Source: Viola odorata (taxonomy: Eukaryota > Streptophyta > Magnoliopsida > Malpighiales > Violaceae). From it: DNA of 64,000 bases. Shown piece by piece: positions 12,387 to 24,344 of this stretch (positions are counted from its first letter, which is position 1; each line of letters opens with the position of its first letter). The stretch spans positions 55,030,327-55,094,326 of the forward strand of contig OY829539.1 in NCBI GenBank assembly GCA_963691705.1, given 5' to 3'. Both the position numbers and the translations under genes were made by a program. The notes below the pieces were generated by a model. The model saw only the letters and a program-made list of their open reading frames with translations, did not search any database and was not told the origin of the DNA.

Positions 12387-13715
12387 ATAATAATAATATT
12401 AAAAAGAATCCTACTCATTAATTATTCACACCTCACACCACGTGTAAGTGTAAGTGTAAGGTGTACCGAATGGAGTACCTTCCCTCTTTTTAATTATCAA
12501 CTTTGATCACAAGACGGCCCTTTTATAAAAATAATTCTTTCCATATAATTTTCTTTTTATTCTTCAGCCAAAGATCAAACTCATAATTAATTATGTAATA
12601 AAAAAGTATACATTAATAAATTAAATTACAATCTTATCTCCAATCTCTTTATCATTAGATAATATTCTTAAAAAATATATATATTCAATGCTCCATATAT
12701 AATTAAATATATATCTTGAATATTGAACTTTTGTTTTTGGAGTTCATGAATCTTTATCAGCCCAACCACGTGCTACACTCGTTGAAATAAGGAGAATATC
12801 TATTTACCACTTCAAACTTTTAATCAAATTCAAATGCTCCTCTTAAAATAATTTCTTTTCCCAAATATTCACCTCAACTACTTAGATGTTTCTAATCAAC
12901 ATATCCTTTAACTTTCCATCCAGATTGATTATAAATAATGAATCATTTCATAAAATTAGAAATGAAGATTAAAGGGTTAACGAGTAAACTCTTTAAAATA
13001 TTTTTTAAAAATTATTTATGTAATTACTTAATTTTTAAAGAAAGTAATTTCTAACTGATTATAACTTTATTAACTTATCTAATGACTATTATCTAAATTT
13101 AAATTTACACTCGGTCAGAAGAAATTCCCCTACAACCAACTTAGTCCCGCTGGAAGAAATTTAAAAGGCCATTAAAATAAAATTTCATATCGTCTTATAA
13201 AAATTATCTAAATTTACATAATAACAAAAGCTAAAGTTAATGATGTAGTTCATTAGTTGACTTGCTAGTGGTATAGGTACCGATAGTATCTCGAACTTAA
13301 AGTCAAATCTCATCTCTGCATATAAAAAAAGCTAAAAAATAATTATTACTATAAAAGAAATTAACTTATAAAAGAAATGGAAATATAAATAATTGATTTC
13401 TTTTAAAATCATCATTTTTTTAAGAAAAAAAGAAGAAATCTATTAATTTATGAAATGAGTCATTCTTTATTAAAAGAAACATAACAACAAACATGACACA
13501 TGTTAGACCTTCAGTTTGGATGAAAAAGTTAATTAATAAGTTGATTAGAAATATCTAAATAGTTTAGAGGAGTATTTGAAAAAAAAAATTCGTTCAAGGA
13601 GGGTAATTAAATTTGACCAAAAATTCAAAGGCTAAGCAGATATTCCCCGTAAAAGGCCGAAGTCTAGACTAAGCTACACTACTAGTATGGAGTCAGGCAC
13701 ACGTTAATTTGAATC
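12387..13715. other. AT-rich cyclotide-locus DNA, partial duplicate of 22545-24160
   Basis: No gene. 12400-12810 is related to 17090-17530, 22545-22740, 23620-23820 and 27260-27470, and in inverted form to 20770-21240 (shared phrases CTACTCATTAATT, CACCACGTG, TGCTACAC). 12820-13150 matches 23840-24140. Repeated GTGTAA units lie at 12440-12460. Confidence 0.7.
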
Positions 13716-14291
13716 TAGGGATGGCAATGGGTACTCATACCCGTTTGAGTGGGTAATTACCCGCTTAAGCGGGTATGGTTTAGGTATGGATAATACCCGC
13801 ATTTATAATTGCGGGTATAATTGGGTATGGTATCCGCACAATACCCGCAAAATACCCGCATTTTCTTCAACTTCCCAGGAAATTTTTTTTCTTAGTTTTG
13901 TCTCTCTCCTCTCTCCTTTTTTTAATTTTTCTTTCGTAATAAAAATTCAATCTTCTTCCTTAATACTTTGAATAAAATAAATTAAAAATTATAAAAATAT
14001 AATCTTTATCTCAATTAGACATCCACTTTTCATATTTTTTTAAAATTTTTTATAAATGAGTTTTATGAAATATAATGCTATAAAAAAATAATATAAAAAA
14101 ATAAAATTATACTCTATTAAGTTAAATAATAAATAAGTAAGTGTAATTGGATATCCATTACATACCCAATTGGGTATTGAACATATTGGGTATGGATAAT
14201 AATGGATATTTAGTTGGGTATTTACCCATACCCACCCATGCCCGCTTTAACATACCCATACCCGCTCATATCTGCCCAATTGCCATCCCTA
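13716..14291. mobile_element. hAT-type MITE, 576 bp
   Basis: The ends are inverted repeats, TAGGGATGGCAATGGGT at 13716 and TAGGGATGGCAATTGGG on the other strand from 14291. Both sides carry the perfect 8-bp duplication TTTGAATC (13708-13715 and 14292-14299). Subterminal GGGTA and TACCC repeats are dense at both ends and the middle is AT-rich. No ORF, so it relies on a transposase elsewhere. Confidence 0.95.
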
Positions 14292-14862
14292 TTTGAATCC
14301 CACCTCCTTCTATAAAAAATAAAATAAAATGAAGTTGGGCTAACAAAATGCTGCTTTAAATAGACAACCCTCTGAGAAAAACTGTAGGAGATGTAAACTC
14401 TCATTAACTAAAAGACCCCAAAAATATAAGTTCAGATTACATGTAAGTATAAATGTAAAATTACATGTCATTCTCTATTTGTTTTTCAAACATGGAACAG
14501 ACTTTTTTATTATATAGGTGTAAAAATGTAAGTTCAGATTACACTGTGTGACCTTAGGAAATTTGTACTTTCCAAATGTGCTAATGTAATAATTTTTTCT
14601 TCTCTTAGATATACTGCATGTTGTAGTAGTAGGGATGAACATGGTGTGGTTTGATCTGATTAGATTCGATTCAAATTGAAACCGGTTGTGATAGGATGGT
14701 TTGCCAGTACTGGTAAAGTTAAAAGTTTAGGCTGGTCATTTAGTGCGGTTTGATAAATTTAAACTATTTCAATTCGGTATTCGGTTACCACGACAAATAT
14801 CAATTATCGAACTTAATTAATTAATATAAATTTGATACTGAAAAGAATTTATTGAATTAAAT
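14292..14862. other. Intergenic DNA with a possible single hAT end
   Basis: No gene seen. TAGGGATGAACATGG near 14630 resembles a hAT terminus, with GGTTTGAT repeats after it, but I find no partner end or TSD. Confidence 0.45.
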
Positions 14863-15151
14863 TTTGTTGGTTTTCAGTAACCCGGATAAACACATTTTTT
14901 ATTTACGACGCAATATTATTAAAAATATTATAAGGTAACCTAAGAATTTGATCGTTTATTAAAGTTTCTATTTTGATCTCGATGGATTATTATTATTAAA
15001 AAATTTATAGCTTCAGGAAACTTTCATTTCAACCCAATCTTATGAAACAACAATGCCGAGAATTATTTTCCTTGAATAAATTGCTAATTAAGTATAAAAT
15101 TAGAAATTTAAAATGAGGACATGTTTAGATAAAGCATAAGAAAAGGCACTT

Positions 15152-15157
15152 TTTATT
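15152..15157 (-). promoter_or_regulatory. Candidate poly(A) signal of cyclotide gene 1
   Basis: AATAAA on the minus strand about 194 bases past the stop codon. The same signal is conserved in copy 2 (25668-25673). Confidence 0.45.
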
Positions 15158-15350
15158 CAACTGATGATACAAGTTTACACATACGAGAAGGAAGCATCTG
15201 AATTGCTCATGACTGACTTAACTAATTAATTTATGGTATTTTCACAACCATATTATCGCTTCCTTCATTTTAATTAAAGAGAGAAAGACAAACAAATTAA
15301 AGGAAAGAAACATTGAAACAACACGAATGCCTTAATAATATTATGTTGTT

Positions 15351-15692
15351 TTAGTTGGCAAGAGAGTTCAGGTAGCAAACTTTGTTCTTGCAAGAGCACC
15401 CAGCAATGCCAGAAATGCAAGGAATCCAGACACAACTTTCACCGCAAGGAACACTGCCACCGAGGGCATTAAAGTTGGAGTGCTTAAGGAGTGCTTCTTC
15501 CATGACTGGGTTGGAAATGAGGATCTTACCGGTGAGAGCACTAATGACTTTCTCGTCCAAGTTGAGATTCGCCTTCCCGAAAACCATCTTAATGGCTTCA
15601 GGAGTGATGAAATCTTTCTCAACGGTTGCAAAGGCTGGAAGAGCAAAGGCAGCGATCACCAAAAACCCAACAATCATCTTCTTCATCTCCAT
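15351..15692 (-). CDS. Cyclotide precursor 1 (bracelet subfamily)
   Basis: A complete intron-free 113-residue precursor. Residues 1-22 are a signal peptide (MEMKKM plus a hydrophobic core ending PAFA), so the product enters the secretory pathway. Residues 23-78 are the propeptide. Residues 79-109 (Gly79 to Asn109, 31 residues) are the cyclotide domain, with a hydrophobic SLAN tail. Six cysteines (83, 87, 92, 99, 101, 106) give loop sizes 3, 4, 6, 1 and 4. This is the cyclic cystine-knot pattern, with the conserved Glu85 in loop 1. Loop 5 has no Pro, so the family is bracelet, not Moebius. In this family an asparaginyl endopeptidase cuts after the Asn and joins it to the N-terminal Gly. Cyclotides are membrane-active plant defence peptides. 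The start is supported by the signal peptide and a TATA box about 86 bases upstream. The exact natural name is not assigned. Confidence 0.97.
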   Translation of the reverse strand: MEMKKMIVGFLVIAAFALPAFATVEKDFITPEAIKMVFGKANLNLDEKVISALTGKILISNPVMEEALLKHSNFNALGGSVPCGESCVWIPCISGIAGCSCKNKVCYLNSLAN

Positions 15693-15777
15693 TGCTTAAA
15701 AGTTGTAATTAAAAGCTTTGCTTGTTTTTTTTCTTTGAAGATTTGAAGATGTGTGCTTACTACCCCCTTCCTCACTC

Positions 15778-15787
15778 TCTATTTATA
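15778..15787 (-). promoter_or_regulatory. TATA box of cyclotide gene 1
   Basis: TATAAATAGA on the minus strand, about 86 bases before the ATG. It predicts a 5' UTR of about 55-60 bases. Conserved in copy 2. Confidence 0.8.
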
Positions 15788-16130
15788 ACACTAGCTCGTC
15801 TCTCTTTTCTCGTTTTTTGCATTTTTCATTTTCATTTGTCCAGTGAGATTCACGTTAAAATACCAATCATTTTCTTTTTTTCTTTCAACTTGTGCATTTT
15901 TATATTATCTAGGTTGGTTGGGGATTTTTATTTTGATAAACATCTCTTCAAATACATATATCACAGAGTGGTAGTCAAATTTGGGCCTATGAAATTTTCA
16001 AAATCGGACTCATTTTTGATACTGATACTCGACGGACACGATACGTATCTGACTCATTATCTCCCGTTTCTTACTTTTTTTAATCATAATTTTACATAAT
16101 TATTGATGCTAAAGAGATGTTTAAGTAAAT

Positions 16131-16209
16131 TCAATCATTCAAGTCGTTTAAAAATAGCCTAATCTACATGACCTTCTACTGCAATCGAAGAGGTAGTTGA
16201 TAAATGATA
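16131..16209. other. Short spacer before the Stowaway MITE
   Basis: AT-rich with nothing recognised. Confidence 0.5.
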
Positions 16210-16441
16210 CTCCCTCCGTCCTTAAATGTTTGATTCTTACTATTTCTGCACGCATATCGAGAAGGCCGGATGACGTACTATTTGACCTCAAAAAATTCCG
16301 AATTTTTCCTCAGACGTACGTTAATCCTTAATGTACGTTAAAAAATAGTACGGAATTTTTTGAGGTCAAATAGTGCGTCATCCGGCTTCCTCGATATACG
16401 TGCATGAACAGTAAACGTCAATATTTAAAGGACGGAGGGAG
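16210..16441. mobile_element. Stowaway-like (Tc1/mariner) MITE, 232 bp
   Basis: Inverted termini CTCCCTCCGTCCTTAAA and its complement at 16425-16441 are flanked by TA on both sides (16208-16209 and 16442-16443). Much of the interior is itself palindromic (GGATGACG...AAAAATTCCG and the reverse), so the element can fold into a long hairpin. A degenerate second copy lies at 21287-21467. Confidence 0.93.
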
Positions 16442-17720
16442 TAACATATAAAAGTAGTATTTTGATTTTTTCTCCATTTTTTCCTCAATATAACATAAAT
16501 TTAAGTTTTTATTTTTTCATATTTAAGTAGAAGGGAGATTCGAACCTAAAAATCTACTGATATTTTAAGTGACAGTAAAACAATCAATAATTAAAGGAAG
16601 AAAAAAATATTTGTTTTTGGAAGGCAGAGACATGAGCCTGCCTCTATTATTACTAAAATCCAAAACTTATAAAATAATAATTATAAAAATTTAGAAAAGA
16701 AAATATCCATAAAAGAATCTCATTAATTGTTCACACCTCACATCACTAGGGAAACTAAGCTACGTGATTGGCTGTCGATATCGTCAAAATTAATTAATAA
16801 ATATAACTTAAAATAATCCACAATAAGCTAAAAGATAGTAGTAAGAGGTTCATTCATAGAGAAACAAAGGTTGATTTTAGGATTTCTTAATTGACCAGTA
16901 AAGAGTACTTTTAGTAATAATTGGGGAGTTTTGTTTGTCAGAAAAAGTAAGATTCTAAAAACAAGTAAAATAGATGAAAGGATTCTAGGTTGCTTTTTTG
17001 GCCAAAAAGATTAAAGCGTTACTGTATATTATCTTTATAATATAAATTATAAATTCAACTCATAATATTATAATAATGATATTAAAAAGAATCCTACTCA
17101 TTAATTGTTCACACCACGTGAAAGTGTAAGGAATATCAAATATTTTATAATCAAATCAAGCCTTGCCATAATGATTAATGTTCCCTCTTTCTAATTATCA
17201 ATTTTAATCACCGGAAAGGCTTATTAAAATCAAATCAAGATGCCAGCAAGAAGGGCCCTTCCGCGTGAATAATTCTCTTCAGATGATTTTCTTTTTATTT
17301 TTTAGACAGAATAAGTTTTATTATTATTTACGATAGATAAGATTGAATTCGTTAGTTTTATAATAAAAACGACATACTAATAAGTTAAATCACCATCTCT
17401 TTTATCACTTGATAATATCCTTAAAAAATATATAATTAAATATATATACTAAATATTGAACTTTTTTTTGTTGTTTTTCATGAATCTTTAATCAGACCAA
17501 CTACGTACTACACTAGTTGAAATAAGGGAATATTTGTTTACCCCTCGAACTTTCGGTCAAACTTAAATACTCTCGTGAACTATTTAAATATTTCAAATCA
17601 ACTCATCTATTAACTGTCTATCCAAACTTATTAACCACTTAATAAAAATAGCATACATTAACAGGTTAAATTAAAATCTCATTTATAATCTTTTTATCAC
17701 TTGATAATATTTTAAAGAAA
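16442..17720 (+). repeat. Large inverted repeat, arm 1
   Basis: This block returns in reverse complement at about 20570-21660 in the same overall order. It includes GGCAGAGACATGAGCCTGCC, the CTCATTAATTGTTCACACC and CACGTG region, and the AACTCATCTATTAACTG region. The MITE next to it is also mirrored (16210-16441 against 21287-21467). It is AT-rich with no gene. Around 17040-17090 it carries the unoccupied equivalent of the Copia insertion site. Confidence 0.8.
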
Positions 17721-17789
17721 TATATATATTTCAATACTACATGTATAATTAAATATATATTCAAGACTGACCACGGGCTACACCATTTG

Positions 17790-18759
17790 GGTAAAGTTTG
17801 GTTCACGGAATGCTACTTTCCTCATTGGAATCACTTTCCCGGGAGAATGATACCCGGGAGAGTGATTGAGGGGAATGTTAGTTTTTTGTGTTTGGTTGGG
17901 ATTTAAGATTCCCGGGAAAGTAACATTATTGTGTTTGTTTTGTACTTGGGAATCTTTAAGGAAAGTAAGAAAAATAACTATTTTATCCTTTTTCTATATT
18001 TGTGTCTTTGTTATGTTGTTAGGTGTATAATTATTCTTTTCTATATATACTGTTTTTGTGCTACACAGTTTCCTCTAAACACGTTAGACTTTCTCTCTAT
18101 TTAATTGTCTATTTTTCAACAATTAAAATATCAAATGAGTTTGCTTTATAATTATGGTTTTTTGTAGGTTAAAGAAAATGACAAATGACATAACCTTCGT
18201 ATTAGGGTCCTTGAAAATTATAACAAAGTATGACACATATTGTTCTAGCAATGCAAAAAAATATAACTGCAACAATAGACAAGTCTAGGATCGGGATTTC
18301 TTGATGATTTGTTCCCGTTCTTAACCGTATTTTCTTCTACCTATTATTATTTACATCATTATGATGTAATTTTTATAATTTTGATGTAATTAAAATAATT
18401 TGTATGTAATTAATTATAATTTATATGTAATTAATATATTTTTTATGTAATTAATATAATTTTGCGAAGTTTTAGAAAACAGAGAAGGAAGAAGACGCTT
18501 TATTAGGTTATTTTTATAATTAGTTTTGGACAAATATGTTATTTAACAAAAAAAAATTAACTTTCCCTGTAGGGGGGAATCACTCTCCCCACTCCCTAGC
18601 CAAGGAATCACTTTCCCCCATTTTTGGGAAAGTCAAGGCGGTCAAAGAAAGTTGGATTCTAGGGGAGAGTGATTTCTTGACGCAACTAAACGCAATAAAG
18701 CTCGGAATCTCAGATTCTCGAGTCACTTTCCTCTTTGATTCCGTCAACCAAACGCTACC
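17790..18759. mobile_element. Harbinger/Tourist-like non-autonomous element, 970 bp
   Basis: Termini GGTAAAGTTTGGTT and, on the other strand, GGTAGCGTTTGGTT are imperfect inverted repeats with a Tourist-like GTTTGGTT core. TTG flanks both sides (17787-17789 and 18760-18762). An unoccupied paralogue at about 22945-22970 reads straight through the site (ATTTGAAATAATGATCCC). The subterminal region has many ACTTTCC and GGAAAGT words. The frame at 18536-18763 has no domain and is not called a gene. Confidence 0.85.
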
Positions 18760-18762
18760 TTG

Positions 18763-19150
18763 AAATAATGATCCCTTCGAAGGATCCGTGAGGACGAGCG
18801 TGTATGAAGGGAACTATGGCCGTTAGATAGTGTTTGAGATGTGCGTCATCCTTTATCAGCTAGAAACTCATTAGTTAAAAGATCCACGGTGGTTTTAACC
18901 TCTCTAAATCAATGTTGAACTCTCACCTCCCATTGTCTTCTAAGGAGCTCTTCTATTTGGAAAACAATGCCTCACATAAATGTAAAATTACTAAAATTTT
19001 GGATAAAAATTAGAAATTTATTATTAATATTATTCACAATTAAAAAAGACAGTTTAACATGCATCTATCAGCATGAATGTAATTAAATCGCTAATTTTAA
19101 ATTAAGTCAACTCTTGTAAAAATAATTATTAAATGCAATTTATGCTAAAC
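18763..19150 (+). repeat. Dispersed locus duplicate (block D), copy 1
   Basis: Starts AATAATGATCCCTTCGAAGG and continues GGCCGTTAGATAGTGTTTGAG, then ATCCACGGTGG. It matches 27467-27870 for nearly its full length, and its first 90 bases match 22960-23050. No coding sequence. The same DNA follows both cyclotide units on their upstream side. Confidence 0.85.
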
Positions 19151-20400
19151 AATTTATAGTGCATTATTGATACACAAACAAAGTAGCTGAAGGGCAATTA
19201 CAACCTCCTACTATTTGCTCAATCTTGATCTTATTTTAATTAATCGTCTTGTGATTAAAGTTGTTAATTAAAAAGAGGGAAGGTACCCATATGGAACATT
19301 AATAAATATGGCAATACTTGATTTGATTATAAAATATTTGATAATATTCCTTACACTTTCACGTGGTGTGAGGTGTGAACAATTAACGAGTAGGATTCTT
19401 TTTCAGATATTTTCTTTTTTAAATTGCTTAGTAAATTATTTTAATACTATATATAAGTGGGTATTTTATTTTTATTAAATTTTTTTATCCTATTTTATTA
19501 GATTTTTAATTTTTTTTTTGATGTTTGAAATCCGATCGTTAGAAAAAAATTATTAAAATAATAAAATCTAATAGAGTTTATCTTTGTTAATATTTTTTTT
19601 GTAGTTAGGATTGTATTGAACTAACAGTTAAAATATTTGGGACAGATAAAAATAGAAAAAACATTTGGGATGATTAAATAAAATAACAAACATTTGGGAC
19701 CGTGCGAAACTGAATTTCTACTAGTACTTTATTACCAATGTGTAACAGAATAAAAATTAAGTGTCAAGTTATTAAAGATAAAAAATTAGGAGTAAATTTT
19801 ACATTGGAATTTTTTTTTGGTATCAAATGAGAAGGGAAAAGAAAAAGAAAAGTAGTTGATTCCAAAAAATAAATTGTAATATATACGAAAGTTATCATAT
19901 AAAAAAATTTAATAAAAAAAATTGAGAAGATATAAAAACATAATAATGTATTTTTTTTAACTATTTTAGTATGAAAATAAACTAATTGTGTGTGAATATA
20001 ATTTTGAAGTATTTACCAAAGCATTTATCCAATTATAAACCCTTCAAATTAATTATAAACTAATTGGGCTTGGATATAATTAAAATATATTTAAGGAAAG
20101 ATTTTCAAAAGATTTTGTGATGAGATGAGGTTGGCAGTGGATCACGTGGGATAGTGATAGTGATAAGAATTGTTAATCTAAAGTAGACTTTTTGAACGAG
20201 TAGATAGCATCATTATAATTATTATTTTATAAGTTTTCGAATTCAGTAATTAACAAAGATTGCTTTTCTCTTTTTTTTTTTACATAAAATTAAGATAAAA
20301 AAAACAGGATATGAAAAGTAGTAAGTCAGACATATATCGTGTGAGTATTCATCAAATGTTAGTGTTAGAAATAAATCCTATAAAGTATTCCTCGTTATAA
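19151..20400. other. AT-rich spacer between the inverted repeat arms
   Basis: No gene. 19240-19420 is an inverted copy of the CACGTG-containing block seen at 17090-17200. The rest is low-complexity AT-rich DNA, with three CATTTGGGA phrases at 19630-19700. Confidence 0.6.
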
Positions 20401-20570
20401 TATGAGAATAACGAGAGAGAAGAAATGAAAATAAGAAACCATTCCACGCGCCACATGTGAAGTGTAAAAGCATCCCAATCCATCGGGAGAAATCAAGGTC
20501 ATTGAAAACCACAATGGAAAGAATCTCGAGGTACTCATTTTGAAAATTTTGCCAAAAAAATGATTCTTAA
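20400..20570 (-). repeat. Inverted copy of DNA upstream of cyclotide gene 2
   Basis: Reverse complement of about 26575-26745 (shared CCACATGTGAAGTGTAAAAG, ATTTTGAAAATTTTGCC). This stretch is missing from the copy 1 block. Confidence 0.8.
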
Positions 20571-21735
20571 TTATTTAATTTTATCAAGTGATAAAAAGAT
20601 TATAAATGAGATTGTAATTTAACTTTTTAATATATGCTATTTTTATTAAGTGGTTAATAAATTTGGATAGAAAATTAATAGATGGGTTGATTTGAAATAT
20701 TTAAATAGTTTAGAAGAGTATTTAAAAAATAAATTAAATGAGATATTTAAATTTGACCGAAAGTTCGAGGAAGTAAACAGATATCCCTTTATTTCAACTA
20801 GTGTAGCACGTGGTTGGTCTGATCAAAGATTCATGAACAACAACAAAAAAAACTCAATATTCAACATATATATTTAATTTTATATATATTTTTAAGAATA
20901 TTATCAAGTGATAAAAGAGAAAAATAATATTGTAATTTAACTTGCTAGTATATGTCATTTTTATTATATAACTAAAGAATTCGATCTTTTCAATAATAAA
21001 ACTTATTCTGTCTAAAAAAATAAAAGAAAAATCATATGAAGAGAATTATTCACACAAAAGTGCCCTTTTTGCCCGCATCTTGATCTGATTTTAATAAGCC
21101 TGTCCGATGATAATTAAAATGAGGGAACAATAATACTTATGGCATGGCTTGATTTGATTATAAAATATTTGATATTCCTTACACTTTCACGTGATGTGAG
21201 GTGTGAACAATTAATGAGATTCTTTTATGGATATTTTCTTTTCTAAATCTTTATAATTATTATTTTATAAGTTTTGGATTTTAGTACTGTTTCCGTCCAT
21301 TTTTAATGGACGCGTATTGTTCCGGCACGCATATCAAAAAAATTAGATGACTCACTATTTGATCCCAAAAAATTCCGTACTTTTTTTGGAACGTAATAGT
21401 GAGTCATTCAGCCTCCTTAATATGAGTGCCAATAGTAAAAACGTCAGTTATTAAAGAACAGAGGGAGTAATAATAGAGGCAGGCTCATGTCTCTGCCTTC
21501 CAAAAATAAATATTTTTTTCTTCCTTTAATTATTGATTGTTTTACTCTCACTTAAAATATCAGTAGAGTTTTAGGTTCGAATCTTGCTCCTACCTAAATA
21601 TGAAAAAATAAAAACTTAAATTTATGTTATATTGAGGAAAAAATGGAGAAAAAATCAAAATACTACTTTTAGGTTCGAATCTCGCTTCTACCTAAATATG
21701 AAAAAATAAAAACTTAAATTTATGTTATATTAAGT
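20571..21735 (-). repeat. Large inverted repeat, arm 2
   Basis: Reverse complement of 16210-17720 with many substitutions and small gaps. The frame at 20692-20877 inside it is an accident of this repeat. The arm ends in a 98-bp tandem duplication: TAGGTTCGAATCT...TTATGTTATATT at about 21570-21635 recurs at 21668-21733. Confidence 0.8.
21287..21467. mobile_element. Degenerate Stowaway-like MITE (second copy)
   Basis: CTGTTTCCGTCC at the left and CAGAGGGAG at the right, each next to TA, with the internal palindrome ACTATTTGATCCCAAAAAAT. It is the mirrored partner of the MITE at 16210-16441 and sits in the matching place in arm 2. Confidence 0.75.
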
Positions 21736-21739
21736 GAAT

Positions 21740-22538
21740 TGTCTAGCTAATTAAATTTGCAGAGAACTTATCTATGGAGGCAAATATATAAGGTACATAT
21801 AATGGGTTGCTATTTATAGGCTTGACGACCGCGAGTGGACTTGGAGGCCAAGGCGAGAGTGGGCATCGCGGACGTGATGAGCAAGGGAGAGTGGGGATGA
21901 ATAGTGGCCGTAGTGGTGAGCAAGTTTGATTGTGTGGCCGGGGTTGATCGAATGGGACACTGTGATGATCTAGGTGAGCTGGAGCCGAGTTGGAGGGTAA
22001 GAATGCATTGAATGGCATTTATGTGAAGTAAATCCTATTTTTTGGTACGAACGGGATATTTTTTGTACGAGCAAAATCGCTTAAAAATGAAAAGAAATCC
22101 GAGCCGAGGAAACCACGACGTGTAGAAAAATAAGACGAGAAAACTAGTATACAGTGAAGAAATGCAAAACTTGATTTAACATATTTATTTTCTCTTTCGG
22201 AAATGTTAAAAGTTCGGACGTAAAATAAATATCCTTACGATAAAAATTGAACGAAACCAAACTCGATGGCGTGAAAGAGAAAAACAGTACGTAATTATCA
22301 ATTAAAGAAATTACGCGTTCGAACCACGGCCTGAGGAAACTTACTCGGGAGCGAAAGAAGTTCGCGAAAAGACAGTTAAAAATACAAAAAACTAAAAAGA
22401 CACGAAATGGTACGTAATATTAAACAAACTAGCCTAGGACTAAGAATCGACAGAAATTTGACCTAGACGGGCTTTTAAACGTGACAAGTAATGAAATACA
22501 AAAAAGTTGTGACGTAAGTCAAAATTTGGGTAGCAACA
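21740..22538. mobile_element. 3' fragment of the solo-LTR family
   Basis: Matches the last part of 6637-9443 (GTATACAGTGAAGAAATGCAAAA region, TTACTCGG, ACTAAGAATCGACAGAAATT) and ends GTAGCAACA at 22538, the same terminus. The 5' two thirds are missing. The frame at 21743-22018 falls in it and is not a gene. Confidence 0.8.
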
Positions 22539-23654
22539 TATACTAACAAGTTGAATTACAACTTTATTTTCTGTCTCTTTTATCACTTGATAATATTCTT
22601 AATATATATATATAATTAAATATATATCTTGAATATTGAACTTTTTTTTGTTGTTGTTGTTCATGAATCTTTAATCAGACAAACCACGTGCTATACTATT
22701 TGAAATAAGGAGATATTTGTTTACTCACTCGAATTTTTGGTCAAATTTAAATACTCCGTTTAATTATATTTTTTAAATATTCTGTTAAACTATTTAAATA
22801 TTTCAAATCAACTCATCTATTAGCTTTCTATCCAAACTTATTAACTACTTAATAAAAATAGCATACGTTAACAAGTTAAATTACAGTCTCATTTATATTT
22901 TTTTATCACTTATATATAATTAAATATATATTCAAGAGCAACCACGTGCTACACGATTTGAAATAATGATCCCTTCGAAGGATCCGTGCGGACGGGCGTG
23001 TATGGATGGAACTATGGCCGTTAGATAGTGTTTGAGATCTGCGTCATCCATTATAAGCTAGAGACTCTCGCCCTCCTATCTTCTCCACCTTTTTTGCTAT
23101 CTTGTATTTCTTTTTAACAACAAAACTAACTTCTTTCACATGTCCATTAGAGATAAAATGAATATTTTATTTCCTTAGACACGGATACTGAGACTCACAT
23201 AAATTAAAAATTATACTACACAAATACCAAATATATAAGTTCTTCTCTTCTTCTTTTTAACAAATGTGGAAGTCTAAAATTAAGCTCTGTATTATCAGCA
23301 GTAGAAATTCAATCATAAATTTAAATTTCACCTCCACCTATTAAAAAAAAACTAAACTACGCTAACAAATGCTTCTTTAAAAAACAGCCCAATCCTAAAA
23401 CTAAAATTATCTCTCAAAAATTCAGGAGCACTCGTAAAAGGCTCCACGTTCTGACTGAGTTGAACCCTTGTTACCTTTTGTATTTAGAACCATATTGGAA
23501 ATGGGGGATTTATTTTCATTTCTCAAGCGAATAATATAACTTACAATAATAAGAATCAAACTTATTAGCTACGTAATAAAAAGATCATATCTTAACAAGT
23601 TGAATTACAATCTCATATACGTTCTCTTTTATCACTTAATAATATTCTTAAGAA
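22539..23654. other. AT-rich locus fragments
   Basis: No gene. 22550-22740 and 22920-23060 are further copies of the cyclotide-locus blocks, including the unoccupied Harbinger site near 22950. 23060-23600 shows no recognised feature. Confidence 0.6.

Positions 23655-23709
<55 letters not shown>
23655..23709. repeat. (TA)n microsatellite
   Basis: An almost pure TA run of about 55 bases inside one copy of the AT-rich locus block. Related blocks at 12670, 17420, 20880 and 22600 hold only short TA tracts at this position, so the run expanded here. Confidence 0.95.
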
Positions 23710-23714
<5 letters not shown>

Positions 23715-24344
23715 ACTACATATATAATTAAATATATATCTTGAGTATTGAACTTTTTTTTGGGTTCATGAATCTTTAATCAAACCAACCACTTGCTACA
23801 CTAGTTGAAATAAGGGGAATATCTCGGTCAAACTCAAATAGCCCCCGTTGATTTATAATTAAAAGATTCTTCAAATACCTCTTTAAACTATTTAGATGAT
23901 TTAAATCAATATCATCTGTTAACTTTTCCATCTAAAGTGATTATAAATAATGATTCATTTCTAAGATTAAAGGGTTAGCAAGTAAACTCCTTAAAATATT
24001 TTTTAAAAATTATTTATGTAATTTCTTAATTTTTTAAAAGAAGACAATTTCTAACTGATTATAACCTTATTAACTTATCTAATATTTATCATAAAATTTA
24101 AATTTACATAATCCCCTCTGTGACACACTCGGTCCTATTGGAAGAAATTCAAAAGGTCATCCAAATGTCGAAGTCTAGAACCAAACCACGTGATCTACCG
24201 TCGATACCATCAAAATTAATTAAGAAATACAACTTAAAATAGTTCACAATGGGTTTGCAGATAGTAGTAAGAGGTATTTTTATTAACAATTGGGGAGTTT
24301 AATTTGTTTGTAAGATTCTAAAAACAAGTAAAGTAGAAGAAAGG
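23710..24344. repeat. Duplicate of 12700-13150 plus part of 16740-17000
   Basis: 23840-24140 parallels 12820-13150, and 24180-24340 parallels 16745-16985 (shared GTCGATA, ATTGGGGAGTTT, AAAAACAAGTAAA). No gene. Confidence 0.7.

Larger units (their letters stand above)
14863..16130. repeat. Segmental duplication, cyclotide block copy 1
   Basis: Near-identical to 25379-26917, including the 3' flank, the cyclotide gene, the promoter and the upstream GACGGACACGATACGTAT region. Copy 1 lacks roughly 265 bp present in copy 2 (about 26525-26790), and the match resumes at GACTCATTTT. Same orientation in both. Confidence 0.92.

Noticed and set aside
15382..15746. Plus-strand open frames across cyclotide gene 1 (and 25894-26258 across gene 2)
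   Set aside because: They lie opposite a well-supported precursor with signal peptide and six-cysteine knot; no domain or separate promoter seen.
18536..18763. 75-codon frame at the end of the Harbinger-like element
   Set aside because: Made of terminal repeat words, no transposase motif.
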